A DNA stretch of 7,513 bases from the NCBI GenBank assembly GCA_964616985.1, contig CAZTVF010000178.1, positions 1 through 7,513 of the forward strand. The letters are read 5' to 3'. The position numbers and the translations under genes were made by a program. Each line of letters begins with the position of its first letter. Position 1 is the first letter of the stretch. The DNA is from CAZTVF01 sp964616985. Its GTDB lineage: Bacteria > Planctomycetota > Phycisphaerae > SM23-33. Under the pieces are notes generated by a model. That model was given only the letters and a program-made list of their open reading frames with translations. It was not told where the DNA came from and did not search any database. Below, in pieces: positions 1 to 7,107 of the stretch.

Positions 1-53
1 ACCATCCATGGCCGCCGCGGCATGAGTTTTCTACAGAGCATTCCTGACCCCTT

Positions 54-1307
54 TTACGGGACGATGGCGCCGTGCTGGCGGAGCAGGGCGTGGATGTCGG
101 CCAGGGGCAGCTTGCGGATGTCCACGCCGCGCTGAGCGGAGAGGGCGGCGGCGGCGCCGGCGGCCTGGCCGATGGCCATGCACGTCGCCTCGACGCGGTA
201 GGCGGAGTGGGCCTCGCGGTCGCCGCTGATGCAGCGGCCGGCGACCAGGAGGTTGCGGCTGCCCGCCGGCAGCATCGCCCCCAGGGGAATCGTCGCGCAG
301 ACGCCCTTGGGCAGGCAGCGATAGTTGATGTTGATCGGCCGGTGCTCGTCGATGCCGTAGTGGCTGTAGCAGATGGCGTCTTCCCAGACGCGGCCGCCCT
401 CGAAGTCCGCCGTCGTGATCGTCTTCTCGCCCATGATGGTGACCGTCTCGCGGATGCCGCACTCGGGGGCGAGGTACTGGATGAAGAATTTCTCGAAGCC
501 TTTCTGGCGGCGCAGGAAGCGGTACATCCGCAGCACGGCCGCCCGGCCCTGCAGCTCGGCGTCGGTCTTGCCCTCGCTGGTGGAGGCCTCCACGTCGCAG
601 ATGTGCATGCGGTTGCCGCCGTAACTTTTCAGCAGGAACCCGATGTCGCCGTTGCACCAGCCGGCGTCGGGCTTCTTGAGCTCGCCCGCGGCGACGGCCT
701 TGTCGAACTCCGCCTGCAGGGCCGGCCAGTCGGTGGTGGCGGCATCGTAGCCGCCGAAGACGACGAACTGCGTCGCCGGCTGAAGCACGTCAGGCCGCCG
801 CAGCGGCAGCTTGCAGAGGCTCACGAGGTTGGCGTCGCCGGTGCAGTCGATCAGCACGGCCGCCCGCACTTCGCGCAGGCCCGTCCGCGTGCACACGGTC
901 ATCCGCCACAGATCCACGTCGCGGGCGACCGCGGCGGGCATGGCGTGGAACAGGATCTCGCACCCGGAGGCGGCGACGGCTTCGTCGGCGATGGCCGTGA
1001 AGAGCGAGCGGTCGATCCCGATGTGCATCAGGCCCGCGCCTTCGCAGCTCCTGGCCGGGTTGGGCATGGGGGCGCCCGCCTCGGCGAGGGTCTTGCAGAC
1101 CAGTTCCCAGCCGATGCCCGCGATCACCTGCTTGCCCCATGCGTGGAAGCTGGCCGGAGCGCTGACGGCGGCCGCGGTCATCGTCCCACCCAGCATGCTG
1201 GTCTTCTCGATCAGCAGGGTGGAGGCCCCGGCCCTGGCCGCCTGGATCGCCGCCACGATGCCCGCCGTCCCGCCGCCGACCACAATCACGTCATACCGTG
1301 CGTTCAT
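54..1307 (-). CDS. FAD-dependent oxidoreductase (FAD_oxidored-like)
   Basis: This is a 417-residue cytosolic flavoenzyme. The N-terminus is a Rossmann FAD-binding fold: a beta strand, then the GxGxxG motif (G11, G13, G16), then the acidic E34 that usually holds the FAD ribose. A second FAD-contact motif, LIDCTGDAN, lies at about 152-160. The C-terminal segment at about 352-387 (NLLVAGRCISGDREAHSAYR, then a Gly/Ala-rich helix) is the FAD-closing end typical of the FAD_oxidored group (PF12831). No signal peptide or membrane segment is visible. The start at 1307 is chosen because a GGAG ribosome-binding site sits 6 nt upstream and the protein then begins directly at the first beta strand; an open extension up to 1472 runs back through the inverted repeat and is not credible. 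The substrate is unknown. The adjacent glycosidase-like and Gfo/Idh/MocA genes suggest sugar-derived metabolism, by inference only. Family call is solid; exact function is not. Confidence 0.9.
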   Translation of the reverse strand: MNARYDVIVVGGGTAGIVAAIQAARAGASTLLIEKTSMLGGTMTAAAVSAPASFHAWGKQVIAGIGWELVCKTLAEAGAPMPNPARSCEGAGLMHIGIDRSLFTAIADEAVAASGCEILFHAMPAAVARDVDLWRMTVCTRTGLREVRAAVLIDCTGDANLVSLCKLPLRRPDVLQPATQFVVFGGYDAATTDWPALQAEFDKAVAAGELKKPDAGWCNGDIGFLLKSYGGNRMHICDVEASTSEGKTDAELQGRAAVLRMYRFLRRQKGFEKFFIQYLAPECGIRETVTIMGEKTITTADFEGGRVWEDAICYSHYGIDEHRPININYRCLPKGVCATIPLGAMLPAGSRNLLVAGRCISGDREAHSAYRVEATCMAIGQAAGAAAALSAQRGVDIRKLPLADIHALLRQHGAIVP

Positions 1308-1310
1308 TGT

Positions 1311-1317
1311 CTTCTCC
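1311..1317 (-). promoter_or_regulatory. Ribosome-binding site of the FAD oxidoreductase
   Basis: The minus strand reads GGAGAAG followed by ACA and the ATG at 1307, giving a GGAG core with a 6-nt spacer. It decides the start against the in-frame ATG at 1319 (four residues longer), whose codon directly abuts this site, and against the long upstream extension. Confidence 0.6.
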
Positions 1318-1378
1318 ATGTGGCGCGGACCGGGGAGGTCTCGCGCTTTCAAAGCTACCTGGACTTGCCTTCTCAGTA

Positions 1379-1466
1379 GGGTCGGGCGGCGGCTTGTCCG
1401 TTCGGCGCTGTGAGATCCGGGCCGCAACACAAAACAGCGCTGAACGGACAAGCCGCCTTCCGACTC
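1379..1466. repeat. Long imperfect inverted repeat (about 33-bp arms)
   Basis: The core arms at 1388-1411 and 1434-1457 are complementary over 24 positions with one G-T pair. The pairing extends outward to 1379 and 1466 with one mismatch and two more G-T pairs. The loop is 22 nt (1412-1433). It lies between the glycosidase-like gene (stop at 1495) and the start of the FAD oxidoreductase. No T-run follows on the minus strand, so it is a poor intrinsic terminator for the upstream gene. It could be a REP-like or MITE-like palindrome or an RNA-processing hairpin. Confidence 0.8.
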
Positions 1467-1494
1467 GTTCACATCATCAAGTTGTGGCGGCCGA

Positions 1495-3480
1495 CTAGAC
1501 TAACAGGAACAGATCCGACTGCAAGGTGTCGACGAATATGCGGCCGACCCCGTCGCCGGCCCGCTGCAAGGCCAGTTTGCCGTCGCCGCCGGTGGTGCTG
1601 AACGTGCGGATCGTCCGCCGCCCGGCCGCCGGTAGCGTGATGGTGATGCTGCTGACGGGGGCGTCGGCGTAGTTGACCAGGCCCAGCAGCCGCTGGCCGG
1701 CCTTGATCTGCCGCATGGCGAACATCACGTGCGGCAGCGGCGAGAGCACCTCCGGCAGGGCGTCGAGGCCGACGGCCTGGCGGATGGCGCGGACGAGCCT
1801 CTCGCCCGTCACCTGGCAGATCGCCGGCCCGCCCTTGCCGTGCGTCAGGCCCCACTCGCCGGGGACGAGCATGCAGCCGTTGGCCGGGTTGGTCAGCAGC
1901 GAGTGCTGGTGGGCGGTTTCGAAGTCGTTGCTGAAGGGGAAGCCCGTGACGTCGGCGAGCACGTTCTGGACCCGCATGCGGAAGGCGTGGTCGTACATGC
2001 CGCTTCGCCCGGTCAGCAGCAGCTTGCCGCCGCGGCGGACGTACGCCCGCAGGCGGGCGGCCACCGCGTCCGACAGCGGCAGCACGTGCGGCAGCACCAG
2101 CAGCTTGACCGTCTCGAGATCGTCCAGGCGGTCGGAGAGGAAGTAGCGGAAGGGCACCTGGTTCTGCAGCAGCGTCTGGGCCAGGGCGCCCAGGACGGCG
2201 GAACTGGCCCCTTCGTCGAAGGCGATGGACTCGAAGTTGAACAGCACGCCGACCGGCGAGGCATCGGCCGAGTCGTGGAACATCGCGTGGCGGCGGCCAT
2301 AGAAGTCGGCGAGTTCGCGGGTGTCTTTGCGGAGGCGGGCGTCGCGGAGGTAGACCATGTCGCCTCCGCCGGTCTCGCCGCGCAGGCCCCAGGGCCCGTT
2401 GGCGGCGTGCCCGCCCAGCAGGGCGCTCTCGGCGAAGACCCGCCGCAGCAGGGCTGTGCCCGGCGCCCCGGGGATGTGGTAGATGCCGTTGGCGTGGCCG
2501 CCGGCCCCGGCGCCGGGGACGACCTTGAACCCGGCGGCGTCCGAGAGCTTCATCGTCAGGTGCTGGGTGACGATCGTGTTGTCCCGCCACGCCGGCAGCA
2601 GGCCGTTCTCGGCGTAGGTGTAGTCGAGGCAGGAGAGGTCGCCGATCCAGTCGGCGTTCTCGGTGACGGTGGTGATGTGGTTGCCCAGGCCGATGTTGGC
2701 GGCGACGACCACGTCGGGCTTCAGCTCGCGGGCCCGCGCGGCGATCATCTCCATGCTCGTCCGCACCTCGCGGCAGCGGAAGCGGATCCACGCCTGCACC
2801 AGCGGGTCGCGCCTTCGCAGGGCGCGGGGAATCGTCACGTGCTCCAGCGTCGTCAGGCCCATCTCGCCCCAGGGGTCGGTCACGGTTTCGCGCAGGTACT
2901 GCTGGAACGCCTCCTGGCAGCAGGGGCAGTGGCAGCCGTCGCCGTTGAGGTTGTCGATCCAGATCCCGTCGGCCCCGATCTCGATGGCCTTGTCCACGCA
3001 CCGCAGCAGGTACTCGCGGAAGCCGGGCTGATTGGCGCAGGGCTTGGCGCGGAAGTACTGGTCGCCGTACTCGTAGGGGTGGCCGTCATGTTCGCCGTGC
3101 CAGTCCACGCGGCCGAGACGGCGGGCGTCGGGCAGTTCCTCCGTCAGCGTCTCGGGCACCAGCGTGCCGTACTGGATGTAGGTGAACACCCGCACGCCGT
3201 GCTTGTGGAAGTTGCGGACCATGCGGGCGGTGTCCTGGATTTCGGCGTCCTCGACGGCCAGGCCGAAGCCCTTGAACAGGTGCGTCGTCACCCAGTTGAC
3301 GCCCGCGTCGGCGAGGGCCTTGGCCGTCCGCTCGGAGTGAAGCTTATCGCTCCAGGTCTTCTGCCACAGCGCGTTGCCCTCCTGCGCCTCGTGAAACCCG
3401 CCCAGCCTGCGGTAGAACTGCAGCGGCTCCCAACCGGCCCAGGTCCAAACCATGTAGTCGTTCTTCGGGTGTTTAGGCAT
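1495..3480 (-). CDS. Putative glycoside hydrolase, TIM barrel plus trimerisation-like domain
   Basis: This 661-residue protein resembles poorly characterised glycosyl hydrolases of the GHL6 / beta-galactosidase-trimerisation type. Residues ~1-370 look like a TIM barrel. A strand ending in DGIWIDN (171-177) leads into a CHCPCC cluster (about 183-188) and QEAF, the arrangement of an acidic active-site strand followed by a Cys-rich metal-binding-like loop seen in such families. Residues ~398-500 resemble the class I amidotransferase-like trimerisation domain of GH42 enzymes: LFNFES, then LVLPHVLPLSDAVAARL, then a GGKLLLTG strand. The last ~80 residues look like a small beta domain (LLGLVNYADAPVSSITITLP). 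No signal peptide is seen, so a cytosolic location is likely. The start at 3480 has an AAGGG site 9 nt upstream. The gap to the upstream dehydrogenase is 158 bp and carries the heptamer arrays. The substrate and the catalytic acid/base pair cannot be fixed from sequence; hydrolase activity is inferred. Confidence 0.75.
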   Translation of the reverse strand: MPKHPKNDYMVWTWAGWEPLQFYRRLGGFHEAQEGNALWQKTWSDKLHSERTAKALADAGVNWVTTHLFKGFGLAVEDAEIQDTARMVRNFHKHGVRVFTYIQYGTLVPETLTEELPDARRLGRVDWHGEHDGHPYEYGDQYFRAKPCANQPGFREYLLRCVDKAIEIGADGIWIDNLNGDGCHCPCCQEAFQQYLRETVTDPWGEMGLTTLEHVTIPRALRRRDPLVQAWIRFRCREVRTSMEMIAARARELKPDVVVAANIGLGNHITTVTENADWIGDLSCLDYTYAENGLLPAWRDNTIVTQHLTMKLSDAAGFKVVPGAGAGGHANGIYHIPGAPGTALLRRVFAESALLGGHAANGPWGLRGETGGGDMVYLRDARLRKDTRELADFYGRRHAMFHDSADASPVGVLFNFESIAFDEGASSAVLGALAQTLLQNQVPFRYFLSDRLDDLETVKLLVLPHVLPLSDAVAARLRAYVRRGGKLLLTGRSGMYDHAFRMRVQNVLADVTGFPFSNDFETAHQHSLLTNPANGCMLVPGEWGLTHGKGGPAICQVTGERLVRAIRQAVGLDALPEVLSPLPHVMFAMRQIKAGQRLLGLVNYADAPVSSITITLPAAGRRTIRTFSTTGGDGKLALQRAGDGVGRIFVDTLQSDLFLLV

Positions 3481-3524
3481 CTGATCAATCCCTTCTCATT
3501 TCCGGAGTTCTTGGCGCGGGCCAA

Positions 3525-3636
3525 CGATTGCCGATTGCCGATTGTCAACTGCCGATTGATGGCGGCAATGCGGCAATCGCCGTGACATCCTGCTCGCAAC
3601 GCATAATCGGCAATCGCCAATCGGCAATCGGCAATT
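3525..3636. repeat. Facing heptamer arrays, GATTGCC type
   Basis: The left array (3525-3559) has five 7-bp units in register: CGATTGC, CGATTGC, CGATTGT, CAACTGC, CGATTGA. The right array (3602-3636) has five units of the opposite orientation: CATAATC, GGCAATC, GCCAATC, GGCAATC, GGCAATT. The arms are largely complementary and could form a long imperfect hairpin. The 42-bp centre contains further GGCAAT copies. The array ends 3 bp from the stop codon of the Gfo/Idh/MocA gene and fills most of the 158-bp spacer. Function is unknown; it resembles in style the short tandemly repeated heptamers (STRR) known from filamentous cyanobacteria. Confidence 0.85.
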
Positions 3637-3638
3637 CC

Positions 3639-4673
3639 TCAAGCCAGCATCGCCTTGATGTCCACGGCCGACTTGGTTTCGAAGGCCTGGACGGCGCCGA
3701 AGACCATCGCGATGGATCGCAGGTTGTCGGCGACGGTGGTCGGGGCGACCGGCCCGCCGTTGAGCTGGTCGATGAACTGGTTCAGCACGCAGCCCTGGCC
3801 GCCGGCGAATTCGATCGGCGGGATGGGCGTCGGCTCGCCCCACTTGGGGCGGCCTTCGGAGTCCAGGGTCCACTTCCAGCCGGTGATCTCGTTGCCCTTG
3901 AACACGATGCAGCCGCGGTCGCACTCGATGTACCACGTGCCGTTCCAGCTGGTCTGGTGCTCCGGCGGGCGAAGCGTCGTCCACGAGCTGTTGTACGAGA
4001 AGTGGATGCCGTAGCTCATCTCGAACACCAGCGAGCTGGCCGCGTGGCCCTTCATCACGCTCCACGAGCCGTTCCAGCTCTTGCCCACCACGCTCAGCGG
4101 GTCGGCCATCAGCAGGAAGCGGGCGAGGTCGAAGTGGTGAATGCTCATGTCGATGATCAGCGGGTAGGGCATCTGCTCGCGGAAGCCGAAGAACCGCGGG
4201 TAAAGGCAGAAGTCCACCTGGCAGGCGCCCGGGCGGCCGTAGTCGCCCGACCAGATCGCCTGGCGAAGGGCCTGAATCTGCCCGCCGTAACGGTAGTTCT
4301 GCGAGACGACGAAATGCACCTTCGTCTCCTGCTGCAGCTTGACGGCGTTCTTGGCCGCGTCGATGCTGTCGGCGAGCGGCTTTTCCGTCAGGATGTGCTT
4401 GCCCGCGCGGGCGAGCGTTTCATAGATGGCCGGGCGGGCGGCCGGCGGCACGCACACCAGGGCCGCGTCGAAGTCCAGCTTCATCGCCTCAGCCAGCGTG
4501 GCGAACTGCCTCTCGGCCGGGACGTTCAGCGTCTTGCCCGCCTCCGCCATGGCCACGGGGTTGATATCGACCAGGCCCACGACCTGTGCCCTTGGGCAGG
4601 CCGCGAACGCCTTGACCCACACGCCGCCAAACCCGCCGACGCCGATCTGTATGAACCGCTTGCCATCGCTCAT
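3639..4673 (-). CDS. Gfo/Idh/MocA family NAD(P)-dependent oxidoreductase
   Basis: This is a 344-residue cytosolic dehydrogenase. The N-terminal Rossmann domain starts at once with a glycine-rich dinucleotide loop, GVGGFGG (11-17), and the acidic D36 follows the second beta strand (GLVDINP). The family signature EKP is at 97-99 (HILTEKPLA); its lysine binds cofactor and substrate. The C-terminal alpha/beta domain carries DMSIHHFD with D175, H179 and D182, matching the family's DxxxHxxD catalytic motif. Length fits the family. Such enzymes oxidise or reduce sugars, inositols, amino sugars or their acids; the substrate here cannot be read. The start at 4673 is supported by AGGAG 7 nt upstream, so the longer open frame to 4754 is rejected. 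The neighbouring glycosidase-like and flavin oxidoreductase genes suggest a shared carbohydrate pathway. Confidence 0.93.
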   Translation of the reverse strand: MSDGKRFIQIGVGGFGGVWVKAFAACPRAQVVGLVDINPVAMAEAGKTLNVPAERQFATLAEAMKLDFDAALVCVPPAARPAIYETLARAGKHILTEKPLADSIDAAKNAVKLQQETKVHFVVSQNYRYGGQIQALRQAIWSGDYGRPGACQVDFCLYPRFFGFREQMPYPLIIDMSIHHFDLARFLLMADPLSVVGKSWNGSWSVMKGHAASSLVFEMSYGIHFSYNSSWTTLRPPEHQTSWNGTWYIECDRGCIVFKGNEITGWKWTLDSEGRPKWGEPTPIPPIEFAGGQGCVLNQFIDQLNGGPVAPTTVADNLRSIAMVFGAVQAFETKSAVDIKAMLA

Positions 4674-4680
4674 GGTTGAT

Positions 4681-4685
4681 CTCCT
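4681..4685 (-). promoter_or_regulatory. Ribosome-binding site of the Gfo/Idh/MocA gene
   Basis: AGGAG on the minus strand with a 7-nt spacer to the ATG at 4673. It fixes the start and excludes the 27-residue upstream extension of the open frame, which has no glycine-loop or family-like residues. Confidence 0.65.
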
Positions 4686-4723
4686 GTTTGAGCGTGTTCT
4701 TGTACTTTCGAGGGATGGAGGAA

Positions 4724-4744
4724 GGCAATAGTGAATTGGGAATG
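4724..4744. repeat. Degenerate heptamer tract (possible)
   Basis: Three successive 7-bp units, GGCAATA, GTGAATT and GGGAATG, share a GNNAAT-like pattern. It is short and could be chance, but it resembles the clearer heptamer arrays in two other spacers of this window. Confidence 0.25.
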
Positions 4745-4806
4745 GAAAGGTCACGGGTCGCAGGAAGAGGTTCTACCGATGCCCACGTGCCGCCCCGACC
4801 GTGGAC

Positions 4807-4919
4807 GCGAGAAGACCGACCCACGCAGTGGGCCGGCGTTAGGAGGCGTTCTCTCGCAGTGATGCGACGCGTCTCCGAGTTGTGTCTCTCCCCCGGGAGT
4901 GAACACCTGGGAGTGACAC
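4807..4919. other. Hairpin-rich intergenic segment
   Basis: This part of the 316-bp spacer between the reductase stop and the Gfo/Idh/MocA start holds no convincing gene. Three elements are visible. First, GCGAGA (4807-4812) pairs with TCTCGC (4852-4857). Inside it, CCG-A-CCCAC (4816-4824) pairs with GTGGG-C-CGG (4828-4836). Second, 4882-4892 pairs with 4909-4919 in an 11-position stem with one mismatch. Third, a near-tandem duplication occurs at about 4895-4920 (GGGAGTGAACACC, then GGGAGTGACACC). It could be a structured 3' UTR of the reductase mRNA, a small RNA or a decayed element. No T-run follows any hairpin on the minus strand, so it is not a textbook terminator. Confidence 0.4.
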
Positions 4920-4937
4920 CGAGCTTCCGCACGCAAC

Positions 4938-4977
4938 GCATCTCCCCGTCTCCGCATCTCCGCGTCTCCGCGTCTTC
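4938..4977. repeat. Octamer tandem array, GCRTCTCC
   Basis: Five consecutive 8-bp units: GCATCTCC, CCGTCTCC, GCATCTCC, GCGTCTCC, GCGTCTTC. The array ends 12 bp from the stop codon of the ribonucleotide reductase. Unlike the heptamer arrays it has no facing inverted partner; one isolated similar unit (GCGTCTCC) occurs at about 4869. Confidence 0.75.
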
Positions 4978-4989
4978 CTACTCTTTCCG

Positions 4990-6885
4990 TCACCCGCACA
5001 GCGTGTACCCGCAGTGGGGGCAGCGGGAGCAGCCGGGCTCGTCGGGAAGGTCGCCGCGGCATTGCGGGCAGGCGCGGGTGCCGGTGGCCAGGGCCATCGG
5101 CTGGCCGACGCGGCACTGGTCGCGATACACGGTCACGCCCTTGCAGCCGAGGTCGAAGGCGATCTGGTACAGCGACTCCACGTCGGCGGGGGCGGCCGTC
5201 TTGGGCAGGTTGATCGTCTTGGAGATCGCCCCGTCGATGCACTCCTGGAACACGGCCTGCATCCGCACGTGCCACGAAGGCTCGATCTCGTGCGCGGTCA
5301 CGAACAACTCCGCGGCCCGGTGGCCTACGCCGCCGATCTTTCCGAGCCGCTCGCCCGCGGCCAGCCGCTTGGCCAGCTCGTCGCTCCAGAAGCCGTGCTG
5401 TTCGGCGTAGCGGCGGAAGGGCCCGTTGACCTCGAGCATCTCCTGCCCGCCCAGGATGTGGCGGTAGAAGGCCAGGGCAAACGCCGGCTCGATGCCGCCC
5501 GTGCACCCGGCCAGGATGCTCAGCGTGCCGGTGGGGGCGATGGTGGTGACGGCGGCGTTTCGCATGGGGCGGTGGTGGCGGGTGTCCCACAGGCTGCCGG
5601 CCCAGTTGGGGAAGCTGCCCCTCTGCCGCGCCAGCGACTCCGACGCCGCGAACGCCCCCTGGGTCAGCACGCCGGCCACCCGGCGGGCGAACTCCAGCCC
5701 CTCCTCGCTGTCGTACTTGATGCCCAGCTCGTACATCGCGTCGGCCAGGCCCATGATCCCCAGCCCGATCTTGCGGTTGCCGCGGCAGCGTTCGCCGATG
5801 GCTGGAATCATGTACTCGTTCACGTCGATGACGTTGTCCAGCATCCGCACAGCCGTGGCGATGGTGCGGCGGAATGCCTCTTCGTCCAGCCGCCCGCCGG
5901 CGAGGAGCTTGGAGATGTCGATCGAGCCCAGGTTGCACGCCTCGTAGTCCAGCAGGGGCTGCTCGCCGCAGGGGTTGGTGGCCTCGATGCGTCCCAGGGC
6001 GGGCGTGGGGTTGTCGGCGTTGACGCGGTCGATGAAGCACAGGCCCGGCTCGCCGGTGGCCCAGGCGGCGGCGATGATCATGTCCCACACGTAGCCCCGC
6101 GTGTAGACCTCGACGGTGGGCTCGCCCTCGGCCGCCAGCAGGTCGGGCAGCCCATAGGCCGACACGTTCAGCGCCCGCGGCAGGTAGTATCGCCGCCCGG
6201 TCCGCGGGTTGACCACCACGTGCGGGCGGTGGGGCTCGGAGCGAAGGGCGGTCATGAAGGCGGCGGGCACCTTGATCGAGATATTGAAGTTCTCGAATGC
6301 GAGCGGGTCGTTCTTGGCCGTGATGAACTTGAGGATGTCCGGGTGGTCGATGGACAGCATGCCCATGTTGGCGCCGCGCCGGCTGGCGCCCTGCTGGATG
6401 GCGCGGGTGGCCTCGGAGAAGACGCGCCAGAAGCTGATGGGCCCCGACGTCCGCCCGCCGCTGGAGGCGATGTAGTCGCCGGTGGGGCGGAGGCGGTCGA
6501 AGGAAAACCCCGTGCCGCCGCCGGCCTTCTGGATCTGCGCCGTGTGCTTGATGGCGTCGAAGATCTCGTCGATGCTGTCGGGCACCGGCAGCACGAAGCA
6601 CGCGCTGAGCATGCCCAGCGATCGCCCGGCATTCATGAGCGTGGGGCTGTTGGGCAGGAAGACCCCGCTGGCCATCAGCGCGTAAAATTCCTTCGCCCTG
6701 GCTGTGATCTGCTCGGGCGACGCGCCGTGGGCGCGCTCTGCGGCCGCGATGCAATTGGCCACGCGCACAAGCAGATCGCGCGGCGACTCGACGGCGTTGC
6801 CGGCTTCATCCTTTCGCAGATACCGTGCGTGCAGCGTGCGGAGCGCGTTGGGCGAAAATGTCGGTTCGATGTCCACGTCAGTCAT
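4990..6885 (-). CDS. nrdJ: Class II adenosylcobalamin-dependent ribonucleoside reductase
   Basis: This is a 631-residue B12-dependent ribonucleotide reductase, making deoxyribonucleotides independently of oxygen in the cytosol. Key residues are visible. NPCGEQ at 304-309 provides N304, the thiyl-radical cysteine C306 and E308. C96 (SACFVLP) and C317 (EACNLGS) form the expected active-site redox pair; C317 lies 11 residues after C306, as in the Thermotoga maritima enzyme. PTGTLS is at 451-456. The tail carries CPQC (606-609), CSRCPHC (619-625) and C630: redox-active cysteines and/or a zinc-ribbon-like knuckle. Length is typical of a compact NrdJ without an ATP-cone domain. The start at 6885 gives a family-like N-terminus (FSPNALRTLHARYL follows). 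It has no clear Shine-Dalgarno site, so the in-frame ATG at 6930 remains possible. The gene is divergent from a tiny basic-peptide gene and separated from the next gene by 316 bp, so it probably forms its own transcription unit. Confidence 0.96.
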   Translation of the reverse strand: MTDVDIEPTFSPNALRTLHARYLRKDEAGNAVESPRDLLVRVANCIAAAERAHGASPEQITARAKEFYALMASGVFLPNSPTLMNAGRSLGMLSACFVLPVPDSIDEIFDAIKHTAQIQKAGGGTGFSFDRLRPTGDYIASSGGRTSGPISFWRVFSEATRAIQQGASRRGANMGMLSIDHPDILKFITAKNDPLAFENFNISIKVPAAFMTALRSEPHRPHVVVNPRTGRRYYLPRALNVSAYGLPDLLAAEGEPTVEVYTRGYVWDMIIAAAWATGEPGLCFIDRVNADNPTPALGRIEATNPCGEQPLLDYEACNLGSIDISKLLAGGRLDEEAFRRTIATAVRMLDNVIDVNEYMIPAIGERCRGNRKIGLGIMGLADAMYELGIKYDSEEGLEFARRVAGVLTQGAFAASESLARQRGSFPNWAGSLWDTRHHRPMRNAAVTTIAPTGTLSILAGCTGGIEPAFALAFYRHILGGQEMLEVNGPFRRYAEQHGFWSDELAKRLAAGERLGKIGGVGHRAAELFVTAHEIEPSWHVRMQAVFQECIDGAISKTINLPKTAAPADVESLYQIAFDLGCKGVTVYRDQCRVGQPMALATGTRACPQCRGDLPDEPGCSRCPHCGYTLCG

Positions 6886-7107
6886 CAGGTTTTCTTGTCG
6901 ACGGGGGTTCTGTCGGCCCCGGTGATTCATTCTATCAGCGGATCGGACCCCAATATAAAATCGCGCGACATGAGGGAATTATGTAAAACAGTTAATGACT
7001 TTCCATGTATTTTGACGAAAATAGGTGTGTCATGAAGTCGTACCCAAGACTGCATCGTGGCTCGTTGGAACGCCAATAGGAACCTCACTCGAAAGGATGG
7101 TAAGACC
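6886..7107. promoter_or_regulatory. AT-rich divergent spacer, probable promoter region
   Basis: This spacer lies between two divergent genes and must hold both promoters. About 6940-7025 is clearly AT-richer than the surrounding coding sequence. On the minus strand TATATT (6957-6952) is a fair -10 candidate for nrdJ, but no matching -35 is seen. On the plus strand TTGACG (7012-7017) is a fair -35 but lacks a good -10 at the usual distance. CCCCAATATAAAAT at 6949-6962 vaguely recalls one NrdR half-box, with no second box found. No cobalamin riboswitch was recognised. Confidence 0.4.
7032..7079 (+). CDS. Possible leader peptide (15 codons)
   Basis: A short open frame, MKSYPRLHRGSLERQ, lies 28 bp upstream of the lysine-rich gene. 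AGGTG precedes its ATG by 5 nt. It could be a leader peptide controlling the downstream gene or a chance frame in a 5' UTR; nothing else supports translation, and the peptide matches no family I recognise. Confidence 0.15.
   Translation: MKSYPRLHRGSLERQ

Noticed and set aside
72..1379. Long plus-strand open frame (435 codons) opposite the FAD oxidoreductase
   Set aside because: It is antisense to a gene with clear family motifs, its composition is Ala/Gly/Arg/His-rich low-information sequence, and it shows no domain. GC-rich codon bias opens such frames.
1729..3585. Long plus-strand open frame (618 codons) opposite the glycosidase-like gene
   Set aside because: Antisense shadow with no recognisable motif; it runs on into the heptamer repeats and codes a biased Val/Gly/Ala/His mixture.
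3525..3636. CRISPR array
   Set aside because: Units are 7 bp, contiguous and without spacers, and no cas gene is nearby.
3528..4679. Plus-strand open frame of 383 codons opposite the Gfo/Idh/MocA gene
   Set aside because: It starts inside the heptamer array and is antisense to a gene with intact catalytic motifs.
4751..6754. Minus-strand open frame of 667 codons in another frame of the reductase, and a 673-codon plus-strand frame at 5014-7035
   Set aside because: Both overlap nrdJ almost completely, contain Arg/Pro/His-rich nonsense-like sequence, and one continues through the intergenic repeats.
6886..6950. Cobalamin riboswitch in the nrdJ leader
   Set aside because: The leader is short and no B12-box-like sequence or multi-stem fold was recognised.
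6949..6962. NrdR box upstream of nrdJ
   Set aside because: Only one weak half-like match is seen; NrdR sites normally come as two boxes about three helical turns apart, and no second box was found.
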